Notes under the pieces: model-generated
What the model was told of the DNA's origin: nothing
What the model saw: the letters and a program-made list of their open reading frames with translations, nothing else
Database searches by the model: none
In this document: piece by piece, positions 1 to 6,410 of the stretch
Layout of the letters: every line of letters begins with the position of its first letter
How positions within the stretch are numbered: the first letter of the stretch is position 1
Translations under genes and position numbers: made by a program
NCBI GenBank assembly: GCA_902984215.1
Contig: CADWAF010003395.1
Coordinates: 1 to 11,869, forward strand
Source of the DNA: Willaertia magna
Lineage: Eukaryota; Heterolobosea; Eutetramitea; Acrasida; Naegleriidae
Length of the DNA: 11,869 bases
Direction of reading: 5' to 3'

Positions 1-794
1 CATTGCTATGGGAAAGGAAAAACATGAATTTTCTAACTCCAGTTTCAATATAAATCTTTCTAAATTGTTCATTCTTTAGCGTTGGGTTAGAGTTTAAAAA
101 GAGAAAACTGTCAATGGAAAAGTTAACAAACTCTTCTACATCTTTCTCTGTTAGATAGCCATCATTATCTTTGTCAAACTTCATTAGGGTTAATCTATTT
201 TGAATCAAGGAAACTTTACGCAGTATATGATTGAAATAAACAGGTATTGCCACTCTCCCCTCATCGTCCTTTGGAAGTTTTAAAAAGAGAGAAGGTTTAA
301 AGAATTCTAGGCTTTGAAACTCAGGGAATTTGGTTGCCACTTGTTTGTAGCCTTTATAATTTATTTTCTCAGTGGCGTTATCAATAATTCCTGTATCCTT
401 CTCTAACAATAATTCCCACACCCTGTCCAATTCTGATGAAGTTAGTACTTTCTTACTACATCTCTCTAAATACAGTTCTTTTACCAAAGACTTAAATAAA
501 TTTTGAACATTTTTAGCTGGTTGAGACATTTCCGGAGACAATGATACAAAACTATTTCGTTCAATCCTACTAGGGAAAAAGAATCGAGGAATTACTCTGA
601 AGGATGGGTTTTTCGTTGCCTCCATCTCCATTATTTCGTTCTCAACACTTACCATTCCCTCAAACTCTTGTTCTTCCAAACTTTTGTTAGAGCCTTATAT
701 AACATTTACGCAAATTTGCAAAAGTTAATAACTTACCCTCGTTTGTTTGATTCTCAAACATCAAATAACTTTTAAAACCTTCAATTAAATTCAT
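1..794 (-). CDS. PPP2R3C: PP2A regulatory subunit B''-type (PPP2R3C / TONNEAU2-FASS family), partial
   Basis: Two exons (794-737 and 693-1) encode about 250 residues; the C-terminus lies beyond the left edge. The start MNLIEGFKSYLMFEN is the only sensible ATG and is followed after 19 codons by a consensus donor. Family hallmarks in order are an IPRFFF motif (IPRFYY in animal PPP2R3C), the block YFNHILRKVSLIQNRLTLM (family: FNYVMRKVWLHQTR), an EF-hand loop DKDNDGYLTEKD at 175-140, and GVRKFMFFL (family: AVRKFFFFL). The family recruits PP2A to centrosomes and microtubule-organising sites and, in plants, sets cortical microtubule arrays. The EF-hand has canonical acidic residues at loop positions 1, 3 and 5 and Gly at 6, but Asp instead of Glu at position 12. 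It is divergent from the HIT gene and shares a 241-bp intergenic region with it. Family assignment is firm; centrosomal function here is inferred from homologs. Confidence 0.82.
694..736 (-). other. 43-nt intron of the PP2A B'' gene
   Basis: On the minus strand the donor is G|GTAAGTTATT and the acceptor ATATAAG|GCTCT. Splicing is phase 1 and gives ...QTNE-G-SNKSLEEQEF.... The length is not a multiple of three, and reading through meets an in-frame TAA just past the acceptor, so splicing is required for the downstream homology to be translated. Confidence 0.85.
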
Positions 795-1035
795 TTTTTA
801 ATTGATATAAACGCGCTAAAATGGTAGGCAATATCTTCGGCGGGAAAAGAGCAAAGAAAAGGAGTTTCTATAAATAATGTACCAGAATGTCATTAGATCA
901 CACAAAAAGGGTGACACAAAACAAACAACACAGACAAGTAACAATACACCCACGCAAAACAAAGGAATTACATTGTACAACCAAACAAGCACCTTGACCC
1001 AACTTATTTTGATTCTTAGTGGAGAAGTATAAAAA
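795..1035. promoter_or_regulatory. Divergent promoter region between the PP2A B'' and HIT genes
   Basis: This 241-bp spacer separates two head-to-head genes and must hold both promoters. The left half contains the GC-rich element listed separately at 838-848. The right half (about 895-990) is rich in A and C with many ACA/CAAA runs and no ORF. No obvious TATA arrangement can be told apart from the background. The HIT start is preceded by a purine/A-rich stretch ending in AAAAAATG. Confidence 0.5.
838..848 (-). promoter_or_regulatory. E2F-like element TTTTCCCGCCG
   Basis: The minus strand reads TTTTCCCGCCG, which contains TTTCCCGC, an exact match to the metazoan/plant E2F consensus TTTSSCGC. 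It lies about 44 bp upstream of the PP2A B'' start codon. The same ten bases, TTTCCCGCCG, recur at 11753-11762 ahead of the last gene. Binding by E2F/DP is inferred from the consensus only. Confidence 0.5.
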
Positions 1036-1677
1036 ATGAGAGAAAGAACTCCATTATTTCACCTTCTTCTTTTCTTATCATTCCTAGTGATATTGACTTA
1101 TACAATAATTAAAAAAACAATTTTATTTTTCATAAATCTGTTTAGAAAAAATCAATGTGTTTTTTGTAACCTACCTAAGGAAGGAAATGTTTTTCATTAC
1201 AGAGATGATATTTGTTACATTGTAGAAGACGTTAGACCTGAAGCAGATTTCCATTATTTAGTAATCCCGATTGAACATATTTCTTCAGCTAGGACCTTTG
1301 ATATTAAATATCTTAAGACAGGTAAGCTTTCACATTTTTATTTCTTTTTAATAACATGCCAAATTGCATGGCCACCCACATGTGTTAAATTTTTTAAAAT
1401 TGATGTATTAATAGTTCATCACATGTATGTAGTGGCAAAACGATTTTTCAAAGAAAGACATAGTGAACTTTTTAATTCATTACATAGTAATCAAATAGAA
1501 GATAGATTTGGTTTTCATTTACCTCCTTTTAATTCTGTAGGTCATGCACATATGCATGTTTTAGTTGGAAAATACAATAATTTTATCTCTAGAATTGAAT
1601 TCACACCAGATACTTATTGGTATTGTACAGCACAATCAATGATTAGATCTATGATACCAGATGAAGATGACGAATAA
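1036..1677 (+). CDS. HINT3: HINT3-like HIT-family nucleotide hydrolase with N-terminal membrane anchor
   Basis: The frame is open for 213 codons, but the best model removes a 93-nt intron (1322-1414), giving 182 residues: ...FDIKYLKT-V-HHMYVVAKRFF.... The HIT domain starts at CVFC (residue 41), continues through HYLVIPIEHISSARTF, and ends with GFHLPPFNSVGHAHMHVLV. HAHMH is the histidine triad (residues 170-174 unspliced, 139-143 spliced), and its last His is the expected nucleophile. GFHxPPFxSxxHxHxHVL and the C-terminal YWYxTA are typical of HINT3-type adenosine phosphoramidases, which hydrolyse adenylated amines. Residues about 7-32 are strongly hydrophobic and should anchor the protein to a membrane, which is unusual because HINT3 proteins are usually soluble. 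It is followed 83 bp later by the co-oriented CEP295-like gene. Confidence 0.8.
   Translation: MRERTPLFHLLLFLSFLVILTYTIIKKTILFFINLFRKNQCVFCNLPKEGNVFHYRDDICYIVEDVRPEADFHYLVIPIEHISSARTFDIKYLKTGKLSHFYFFLITCQIAWPPTCVKFFKIDVLIVHHMYVVAKRFFKERHSELFNSLHSNQIEDRFGFHLPPFNSVGHAHMHVLVGKYNNFISRIEFTPDTYWYCTAQSMIRSMIPDEDDE
1322..1414 (+). other. 93-nt cryptic intron in the HIT gene (3n, no stop codon)
   Basis: The donor ACAG|GTAAGC and acceptor TTAATAG|TTCATC bracket 93 nt. The encoded 31 residues (starting GKLSHFYFF) interrupt the HIT fold between the HISSARTF strand and the following helix and match nothing in the family. Splicing restores a contiguous helix. Because it is a multiple of three without stops, retention would give a longer protein rather than a truncated one. 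Confidence 0.7.
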
Positions 1678-1723
1678 ATCTTTGTGTTGTACACAACTTT
1701 GTGTTTAAGCAAAACAATCTTTA

Positions 1724-1729
1724 AATAAA
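1724..1729 (+). terminator. Candidate poly(A) signal AATAAA for the HIT gene
   Basis: AATAAA lies 47 nt after the HIT stop codon and 32 nt before the next start codon. A short imperfect dyad (TTGTGTTGTACACAA, about 1682-1696) sits between the stop and the signal. In AT-rich DNA the hexamer is common, so the assignment rests on position. Confidence 0.4.
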
Positions 1730-1739
1730 GTTCCCGCTC
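1730..1739 (+). promoter_or_regulatory. TTCCCGC element upstream of the CEP295-like gene
   Basis: GTTCCCGCTC, 21 bp before the ATG, carries the seven-base core TTCCCGC found in the E2F-like elements at 838-848 and 11753-11762. The first base of the octamer differs (G for T), so it is a weaker match to TTTSSCGC. Confidence 0.35.
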
Positions 1740-1760
1740 TTTTATTACGTTAAAAAATAA

Positions 1761-2846
1761 ATGAAAAAGTTTAGTACTGCTTGCAATAGTGGTGGTAGAA
1801 GTAATTTGTATCTTACCGATACAGAGATTAAAAGATTAAAAGAGGAAGAAGAGAAGAGGGTCCGTTTGGAAAGATTAAAACAAGTGAGAAATCAGGCAAA
1901 ACTACATGCACATGCAAAGAGAGAAGAATATAAAAAGGTAAGGGAGAAGGAAGTACAAGAACATGTTGGTGTCGTTAAAAAGGCTTGGGAAGAAAGAAAG
2001 GAGGTACAATTAAAAGATCTCAAGGATAAACTAAATGACATTGAGTCAAATATTGGAATTGCTAATCGAAATGCCGTTCTTCATCTAGAACAATTAAAGT
2101 ATCAAGCGTTGGTTGATCAAGAGAAGAGTAAAGTTGCAAGAGAACGAGCAGAACAAAGATTTCAAAAAGGAATGAAAGTAATTCAAGAAAAACGTGAAGT
2201 GGAAAGGAAGAAATTAGACGAAATTGACAATAGAAGAGAAAAAGCAAAAAGCATTGATTACCCAACAGAAAGTGGCACTTTAGTCAATCAAACTCCTTCC
2301 TATGATGAAATATACCTAATGAAAAACCGTCCTTTGAATTCTAATAACAGTTTAATATTAAAGAGAGAAGAAATACTTGAGAACTACTCTAAATCTTACT
2401 TCCACATGAAAGTGCCAGAATCTAAAGAAGAAAAAGAAGAAAAACCTTCCTCTATTCGTGTCAACAAATACGTTATAAAGCACTTTGACTATAATCCAAC
2501 AAGTAACACCAAAGACGTAGAAAAGGTGGAAAGAGAAAGAGAAGAAAAAGAGAAATTGAGAAAACAAAGAGAAAAACAAGCAAAATTACTTGGAAATCAA
2601 GCCGCCCAAAAACTAAGAAACGAAAAATTTAAAGAAACAATAGAAAGCCAGTTGGAGCAAGTAGAAAAGTTGGATAGAAAAACTAAAGTAGAAGCCCTGC
2701 TAAGAAACAGCACAAACACAAACTCACACCAGACATTAGCTGACATGCACATGAAAACGAAGAGGGAACAAGAATTAGAAAAGAAGTTTGAACAAGCATT
2801 TATTCAAAGAGTGCCAACAAGCATTCCTGGCAGCAGCTATTTTTAA
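1761..2846 (+). CDS. CEP295/Ana1-like centriolar coiled-coil protein (short form)
   Basis: A single exon encodes 361 residues, highly charged (Lys/Glu/Arg) and predicted mostly helical. Residues about 16-105 line up without large gaps with the N-terminal region of animal CEP295: LYLTDTEIKRLKEEEEKR (family: LSPNEEAFILKEDYERRR), then RLKQVRNQAK (family: RLLQVREQER), then AWEERKEVQLKDLK (family: EWEESQTQKIQNLE). A second coiled coil spans about 253-350. CEP295 and fly Ana1 are needed to convert centrioles into microtubule-organising centres and are far longer (over 1700 aa), so this would be an N-terminal-only form. Generic coiled-coil similarity is the main risk. The start is the first ATG after the upstream gene's poly(A) signal. 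The stop overlaps the stop of the convergent kinase gene. Confidence 0.55.
   Translation: MKKFSTACNSGGRSNLYLTDTEIKRLKEEEEKRVRLERLKQVRNQAKLHAHAKREEYKKVREKEVQEHVGVVKKAWEERKEVQLKDLKDKLNDIESNIGIANRNAVLHLEQLKYQALVDQEKSKVARERAEQRFQKGMKVIQEKREVERKKLDEIDNRREKAKSIDYPTESGTLVNQTPSYDEIYLMKNRPLNSNNSLILKREEILENYSKSYFHMKVPESKEEKEEKPSSIRVNKYVIKHFDYNPTSNTKDVEKVEREREEKEKLRKQREKQAKLLGNQAAQKLRNEKFKETIESQLEQVEKLDRKTKVEALLRNSTNTNSHQTLADMHMKTKREQELEKKFEQAFIQRVPTSIPGSSYF
2843..2846. other. Overlapping stop codons of two convergent genes (TTAA)
   Basis: The palindrome TTAA supplies TAA to the plus-strand CEP295-like gene (2844-2846) and TAA to the minus-strand kinase gene (2845-2843). Neither gene has any private 3' untranslated DNA, so each transcript's 3' end must lie inside the other's coding sequence. 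Confidence 0.9.
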
Positions 2847-3808
2847 TTGCAAATATCTTTGTATATTTTAGTCCCAATGAACGTGAAGGGAATGGCCGCA
2901 GTCTCATTAAGGTTGGATAATTGTTTTAGATAATCGGTGCTTGATTTTATGATAAAAACGGTGTGTCCTCTCTTTGCAGCTATTCTAAGTGCAGTGGATA
3001 GCTTCCTTTCAAACCCTCCAGTCACATCGTGTTGGTGGGTAATTGTTGTTTGAATGGAATTATGCTCAGTGTGAATGGATGTGTTTTGATTTCTATCATA
3101 TAATTCGATTGAGTATTCCTTTTCGTTGTTTCCTACCTTAATTTCTTTAATTAAATCCTTAAGAATTAAATCATTTTTATTAGAAGGACAAGTTAAATAA
3201 GCTCCATATACATCTGTGACAAATATAAATTGAACCGAAGAATAATCCATTTCAATAATATCATTAGATGTTGCAAAATGAAAAGACAAGGCATCAATTA
3301 TATCATCACCAGAAATAACTTTAAATGGTATTAATTGAGAGGCAGAGTAATGAACATTATTTTGAAAGTTTACATCTCCATGTAATATTGGAACGCATCC
3401 TTGGCTTAATAACTTTAAAATTAACTCTTTAAATTCTTGAGAATGTATTGATGGATAAGCAAAAAGAGATATTCCAATTACTGGAATGTTTTTTTCTAAA
3501 CATTTTTTAATAAGGTAATGATTTAAAGTTTCTACTGCATGTTTAGTTTCAACTATTTTCATAAGAATATTATGATTTATATGATTATTTTCTTTTTCAC
3601 TTTTTAGTAAAGTTTTCACTTCATTCCATTCGAAATGACCGAAAGAACCAGCTCCGTGAATAATAATTGTAGGAATTTGTTGTTGATAAAGATATTGAAT
3701 TTGATCACAACACCAATTTATATTTTCCTCATGATAGGAATGTTTTGTTTCTTTGTTAGTTAAACAACTACCGCCAAACTTGATTATTGAAACATTTTTT
3801 TTGGGCAT
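2843..3808 (-). CDS. IPK: Isopentenyl phosphate kinase
   Basis: An intronless 321-residue amino acid kinase. Motifs in order: IIKFGGSCLT (residues 8-17, nucleotide-binding Lys10 and Gly-rich loop), IIIHGAGSFGHFE (48-60, with His58 at the position of the catalytic histidine that distinguishes isopentenyl phosphate kinases from other members), VIGISLFAYPS (110-120), GCVPILHGDV (137-146), KVISGDDI (163-170), FVTDVYGAYL (196-205), DVTGGFERKL (261-270) and the C-terminal FIGTKI. The enzyme phosphorylates isopentenyl phosphate to isopentenyl diphosphate in the cytosol, feeding isoprenoid synthesis. It is the terminal step of the archaeal mevalonate route and a salvage enzyme in plants and some other eukaryotes. 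Residues about 222-260 form a variable, polar insertion before the DVTGG loop. The gene is convergent with the CEP295-like gene and divergent from the DUF962 gene. Confidence 0.93.
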   Translation of the reverse strand: MPKKNVSIIKFGGSCLTNKETKHSYHEENINWCCDQIQYLYQQQIPTIIIHGAGSFGHFEWNEVKTLLKSEKENNHINHNILMKIVETKHAVETLNHYLIKKCLEKNIPVIGISLFAYPSIHSQEFKELILKLLSQGCVPILHGDVNFQNNVHYSASQLIPFKVISGDDIIDALSFHFATSNDIIEMDYSSVQFIFVTDVYGAYLTCPSNKNDLILKDLIKEIKVGNNEKEYSIELYDRNQNTSIHTEHNSIQTTITHQHDVTGGFERKLSTALRIAAKRGHTVFIIKSSTDYLKQLSNLNETAAIPFTFIGTKIYKDICN

Positions 3809-3912
3809 TTTGTGTTGTAAACAGATAATTGATGGCTAAACTAAAATTGAAAAATAATTATACTTGCTGTTGTTCTATTAAATTGTGAGATTTTGCTTTT
3901 CACAATTGGTGA
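3809..3912. promoter_or_regulatory. Short divergent promoter between the IPK and DUF962 genes
   Basis: 104 bp (up to 275 bp if the DUF962 gene starts at its latest plausible ATG, 4084) separate two head-to-head genes. It contains CACAAA and TTGTG runs near the IPK start and no recognisable GC-rich element. No ORF or RNA gene is seen. Confidence 0.45.
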
Positions 3913-5058
3913 ATGACGTTTATTTTAAATATTTTTGATATTTTATACCTGTTTAATGGTATGTCTATTTTAGGAAATCATATAATAAATAAAAATAAAT
4001 TTTGTAATTTTCTAAAAATAATATTTTTATTTAATTTTAAAACAAAGATGCACAAAACATTTTTAACACAAGAACAAAAAACAATGTCTAGTCCCATCCT
4101 TTCCACTTCCTTCATCTCAAACGAACACCTTGTTGAGGACAACAGTGACAGCAATAACAAACTGTCAACTACTACAAACACATCCAAAACTACAACAAGT
4201 TCAAGTACCACCACAACAAATAACCACGAAACAAAACATGATAATGGTAATCCAATTTTAATATTAAGGAAATTATTCTATCCACTTTATTGTAACATAT
4301 TTGGTAATTGGTATGACAAAACTAATCAAACAGATAATTTATTTGTTGGAGCCTTTTCATTCGTTCATTTCTTTCATTCTTCTTTAGGTAATAGATGGGT
4401 ACACTTTTTTGGTTTAATCCCTTTCTATAGTGGTTTCTTTATTACAATTGGTTCACTTCTTTCTCTTGTAAATTATTATTTTCTATTTAGTCAACCGACA
4501 AGTAATTTTCAACAACCATCTCCTTCCTCAATTACAACAAACAACAACAACATTAACAACATTGATAACAGTAATATCAACAATACTACTTTTTTAATTA
4601 TTCATTCCTTAATAATTTCATGGTCAATTATCTATAACCTATTTATTTTTGGAATTGATAAATATGTTGGAATATGTACTTCCATCTATTCTTTCATTGT
4701 TTTAAAATTTACAATGTTCATCCTTTCCTTCTTCTTCTTCTTTTCTAATAATTATAATTACTTTTCATTATCACCCTCTACCATTAACAATAATCCTTCC
4801 TTAATAATTTATCAAACCTTACTTTTAGGAATAGTAATCTATCTATTAGCTAATTTAATACAATTATTTGGACATTTCTATTTTGATCATAAATCTCCAG
4901 CCTTTTACTATCAAGAAGCCTTCATCATTACTCCAATCTATATCTATTTAAGATGTATCTTAATGGATAATCCATTACTTTCTTACGAACAAGAATGGAA
5001 AAGAAAAATTGAATCCTTATCTACTGAAGAACGTTATCATCCATATAAACGAGATTAA
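3913..5058 (+). CDS. DUF962 / Mpo1-like multi-span membrane protein
   Basis: An open frame of 381 codons. The DUF962 signature is split: SFVHFFHSSLGNRWVHFFGLIP (about residues 147-168, His pattern HxxxHxxxxNRxxHxxG) with a membrane segment after it, and near the end QLFGHFYFDHKSPAFYYQEAFIITPIYI (family: Q..GH..FE...PA). In yeast Mpo1 the conserved His residues bind Fe(II) for alpha-oxidation of 2-hydroxy fatty acids at the ER; this protein may do something similar. Two low-complexity stretches are inserted: a Ser/Thr/Asn-rich tail (about 57-113) and an Asn-rich loop (about 201-223). The start is uncertain. Codons 1-45 are AT-rich and hydrophobic; ATGs at 4048 and 4084 have good A-rich context. 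I kept the longest form because 45 stop-free codons are unlikely in such AT-rich DNA. Confidence 0.75.
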   Translation: MTFILNIFDILYLFNGMSILGNHIINKNKFCNFLKIIFLFNFKTKMHKTFLTQEQKTMSSPILSTSFISNEHLVEDNSDSNNKLSTTTNTSKTTTSSSTTTTNNHETKHDNGNPILILRKLFYPLYCNIFGNWYDKTNQTDNLFVGAFSFVHFFHSSLGNRWVHFFGLIPFYSGFFITIGSLLSLVNYYFLFSQPTSNFQQPSPSSITTNNNNINNIDNSNINNTTFLIIHSLIISWSIIYNLFIFGIDKYVGICTSIYSFIVLKFTMFILSFFFFFSNNYNYFSLSPSTINNNPSLIIYQTLLLGIVIYLLANLIQLFGHFYFDHKSPAFYYQEAFIITPIYIYLRCILMDNPLLSYEQEWKRKIESLSTEERYHPYKRD

Positions 5059-5118
5059 ATAATAAATAATAAAAAACATACAAAAAAAAAATAAAAAACC
5101 ATAATAAATAATTTATTT
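5059..5118. terminator. 60-bp convergent 3' spacer
   Basis: An almost pure A/T spacer between the stops of the DUF962 gene (plus) and the phosphatidylinositol synthase gene (minus). It contains several AATAAA/ATAATAAA hexamers on the plus strand and TTTATT-type hexamers for the minus strand, enough to serve as poly(A) signals for both genes. Confidence 0.4.
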
Positions 5119-5697
5119 TTAATTCTTTTTATGATGAACATCATGTTCATATTCATATTCAACTAATTCATTAGCACTTTGATACATTTGTATAAAATTC
5201 ATGACTTGTTTACCACCCCATGTAGGTACTAATAAAATATAAAATATAATAAAACCTAAAATAGTTTTATTTGGATTTAATAAATCATTATAAAAATATA
5301 AAGCATATAAATAAATATAAAATAATTCATTTCCAACACATAAAATTGCCATAAATAATTTATTAGTATAATATAAAGCTAATAAATAACTTCTATTCCA
5401 ATCAACATCTTTATGACTTGTATTTCCTAAAACTAAACCAACATACATTCTAATCCAATGTGAAATAAAATCTAAAATATTTAATAAAATAAATAGAAAT
5501 ATATAATTTGGATAAAATTTACATAAAATTGTAATTAATGCAGCTGTTGAGAATCTATCTGTAACCATATCTAATACTGCACCAAATCTAGAACATTGAT
5601 TATAATGTCTTGCTGCAATACCATCTAAACCATCTAATAAGAAAGATAAAGTATACATTATTAAAACTAATTTAGGATATGTTTCATATAAAAATAG
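5119..5697 (-). CDS. PIS1: Phosphatidylinositol synthase (CDP-DAG:inositol phosphatidyltransferase), N-terminus missing
   Basis: The open frame from the first Met (5658) gives 179 residues, but homology continues upstream to about 5697: LFLYETYPKLVLIMYTLS aligns gap-free with the region before the active site in yeast Pis1. The CDP-alcohol phosphatidyltransferase signature is complete, D-G-x2-A-R-x8-G-x3-D-x3-D (DGIAARHYNQCSRFGAVLDM then VTD), followed by ISHWIRMY, SHKDVDW, LYYTNK and CVGNELFYIYLY, all phosphatidylinositol synthase hallmarks. It is an integral ER membrane enzyme joining CDP-diacylglycerol and myo-inositol. The first 20-30 residues (the PNxIGYxR segment) are absent: beyond 5695 the DNA switches to antisense RCC1 sequence, with an in-frame TGA at 5709-5707 and no AG splice acceptor between that stop and the homology. 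The retained part shows no damage, so truncation is recent, artefactual, or bypassed by an unseen exon. Confidence 0.85.
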   Translation of the reverse strand, partial: LFLYETYPKLVLIMYTLSFLLDGLDGIAARHYNQCSRFGAVLDMVTDRFSTAALITILCKFYPNYIFLFILLNILDFISHWIRMYVGLVLGNTSHKDVDWNRSYLLALYYTNKLFMAILCVGNELFYIYLYALYFYNDLLNPNKTILGFIIFYILLVPTWGGKQVMNFIQMYQSANELVEYEYEHDVHHKKN

Positions 5698-5700
5698 TTG
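5695..5700. other. Breakpoint: truncated PIS gene joined to RCC1 duplicate
   Basis: From 5695 rightward the sequence matches 10954 onward (shared start TAGTTGTGGAGATC). Immediately left of it (AAAA at 5691-5694 versus TTTT at 10950-10953) there is no match, and the DNA encodes phosphatidylinositol synthase on the other strand. The join falls inside a Ser codon of the RCC1 frame, so it is not a splice site. It is either a duplication/insertion breakpoint or an assembly misjoin. Confidence 0.8.
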
Positions 5701-5834
5701 TGGAGATCATACTTATGGTGCAGATGCTCAACCATTAAACTTTAATTTAATCCCAAATGAATTTCAGTTAGTTGAAAATTGTAAATTTGTTAAAGAAATG
5801 ATGATTGGTTATTTTTTTGGCGCTTTTAAAACTT

Positions 5835-5894
5835 GTAAGTTTTTTATTGTAATTAATATTTACAAAAAGATTAATATTTATTATTTATTAAAAG
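5835..5894 (+). other. 60-nt intron in the truncated RCC1 copy (3n, stop-free)
   Basis: ACTT|GTAAGTTTTT ... TTAAAAG|TGGATG, phase 1. The homologous intron at 11094-11156 is 63 nt and carries an in-frame stop; here small indels removed it, so the frame reads through. Confidence 0.75.
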
Positions 5895-6065
5895 TGGATG
5901 ATAAATATCAAATATTTGGATTAAACAATTTTAATCAATTTTCAAATAATTTTCCACTCGGTAAAATTTATGGACCAACCGATTTTAATTTACAAAATTC
6001 AGAAATTAAACAAGAAGATATTTATCAATTAGAATGTGGTGGATATGGATCTATTATTGTAACAA

Positions 6066-6119
6066 GTAAGTTATATATTTTAAAAAACGTAATTAAAAAT
6101 TCATGTTTTTTAATAATAG
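6066..6119 (+). other. 54-nt intron in the truncated RCC1 copy (3n, stop-free)
   Basis: ACAA|GTAAGTTATA ... TAATAATAG|AAAATTG, phase 1, at the same exon position as the 49-nt intron 11328-11376. The intron bodies share essentially no sequence beyond the splice signals, in contrast to the near-identical preceding exon. Confidence 0.7.
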
Positions 6120-6410
6120 AAAATTGTAAAACTTATACAACTGGATCATTTGGTTGTCCATTTACAAAAACTAATAATAATTATCAAATTACTGAACTTT
6201 CAAATGTTATTTCAATGCATTTGCAAGATTTAAAGAAATTTAAGGTGAAATGTGGCGTTTCGTCAATTGTTTATTTTACGGTTACGAAGAGAGAAGTTGG
6301 AAATATTTTTAATTTTAAAAATATTTGGAAAATAACTGACTGTGATTTTTTGATATAAATTACATTTTTGAAGCACAAATATTTAATAAAATTAAATGTT
6401 ATTTATTTAT

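Larger units (their letters stand above)
5698..6358 (+). pseudogene. 5'-truncated RCC1-propeller gene copy
   Basis: This copy corresponds to the second half of the intact RCC1 gene at 10068-11621: the end of exon 3 (5698-5834), exon 4 (5895-6065) and exon 5 (6120-6358), each exon beginning at the homologous position. Predicted residues start SCGDHTYGADAQ, then GYFFGAFKT, DDKYQIFGLNNFNQF, QLECGGYGSIIVT, NCKTYTTGSFGC and end WKITDCDFLI. Exons 1, 2 and most of 3 are missing, so only about three to three and a half propeller blades remain. The reading frame is intact and stop-free, even through both introns (60 and 54 nt, both multiples of three). An internal Met (5798) lies mid-blade and is a poor start. 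Exons 3 and 4 are almost identical to the intact gene, whereas exon 5 is clearly diverged. It could still be expressed as a fragment, but I call it a pseudogene because no N-terminal part is attached. Confidence 0.75.

Noticed and set aside
2062..2265. Minus-strand 67-codon frame
   Set aside because: Antisense shadow of the Lys/Glu-rich CEP295-like gene; Phe/Leu-rich composition is just the complement of AAA/GAA codons.
2358..2579. Minus-strand 73-codon frame
   Set aside because: Same antisense shadow effect over the coiled-coil gene; poly-Phe composition.
3958..3974. Possible intron GTATGTCTATTTTAG near the DUF962 start
   Set aside because: Only 15 nt between donor and acceptor, too short for a spliceosomal intron; the other introns here are 43-93 nt.
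3978..4214. Minus-strand 78-codon frame rich in Val/Leu
   Set aside because: Complement of the ACA/AAC low-complexity tract of the DUF962 gene; no homology features.
5798..6358. Single uninterrupted 186-codon gene
   Set aside because: The frame reads through two introns that are evident from comparison with 11094-11156 and 11328-11376, and its Met lies inside a propeller blade; treated as a truncated spliced copy.
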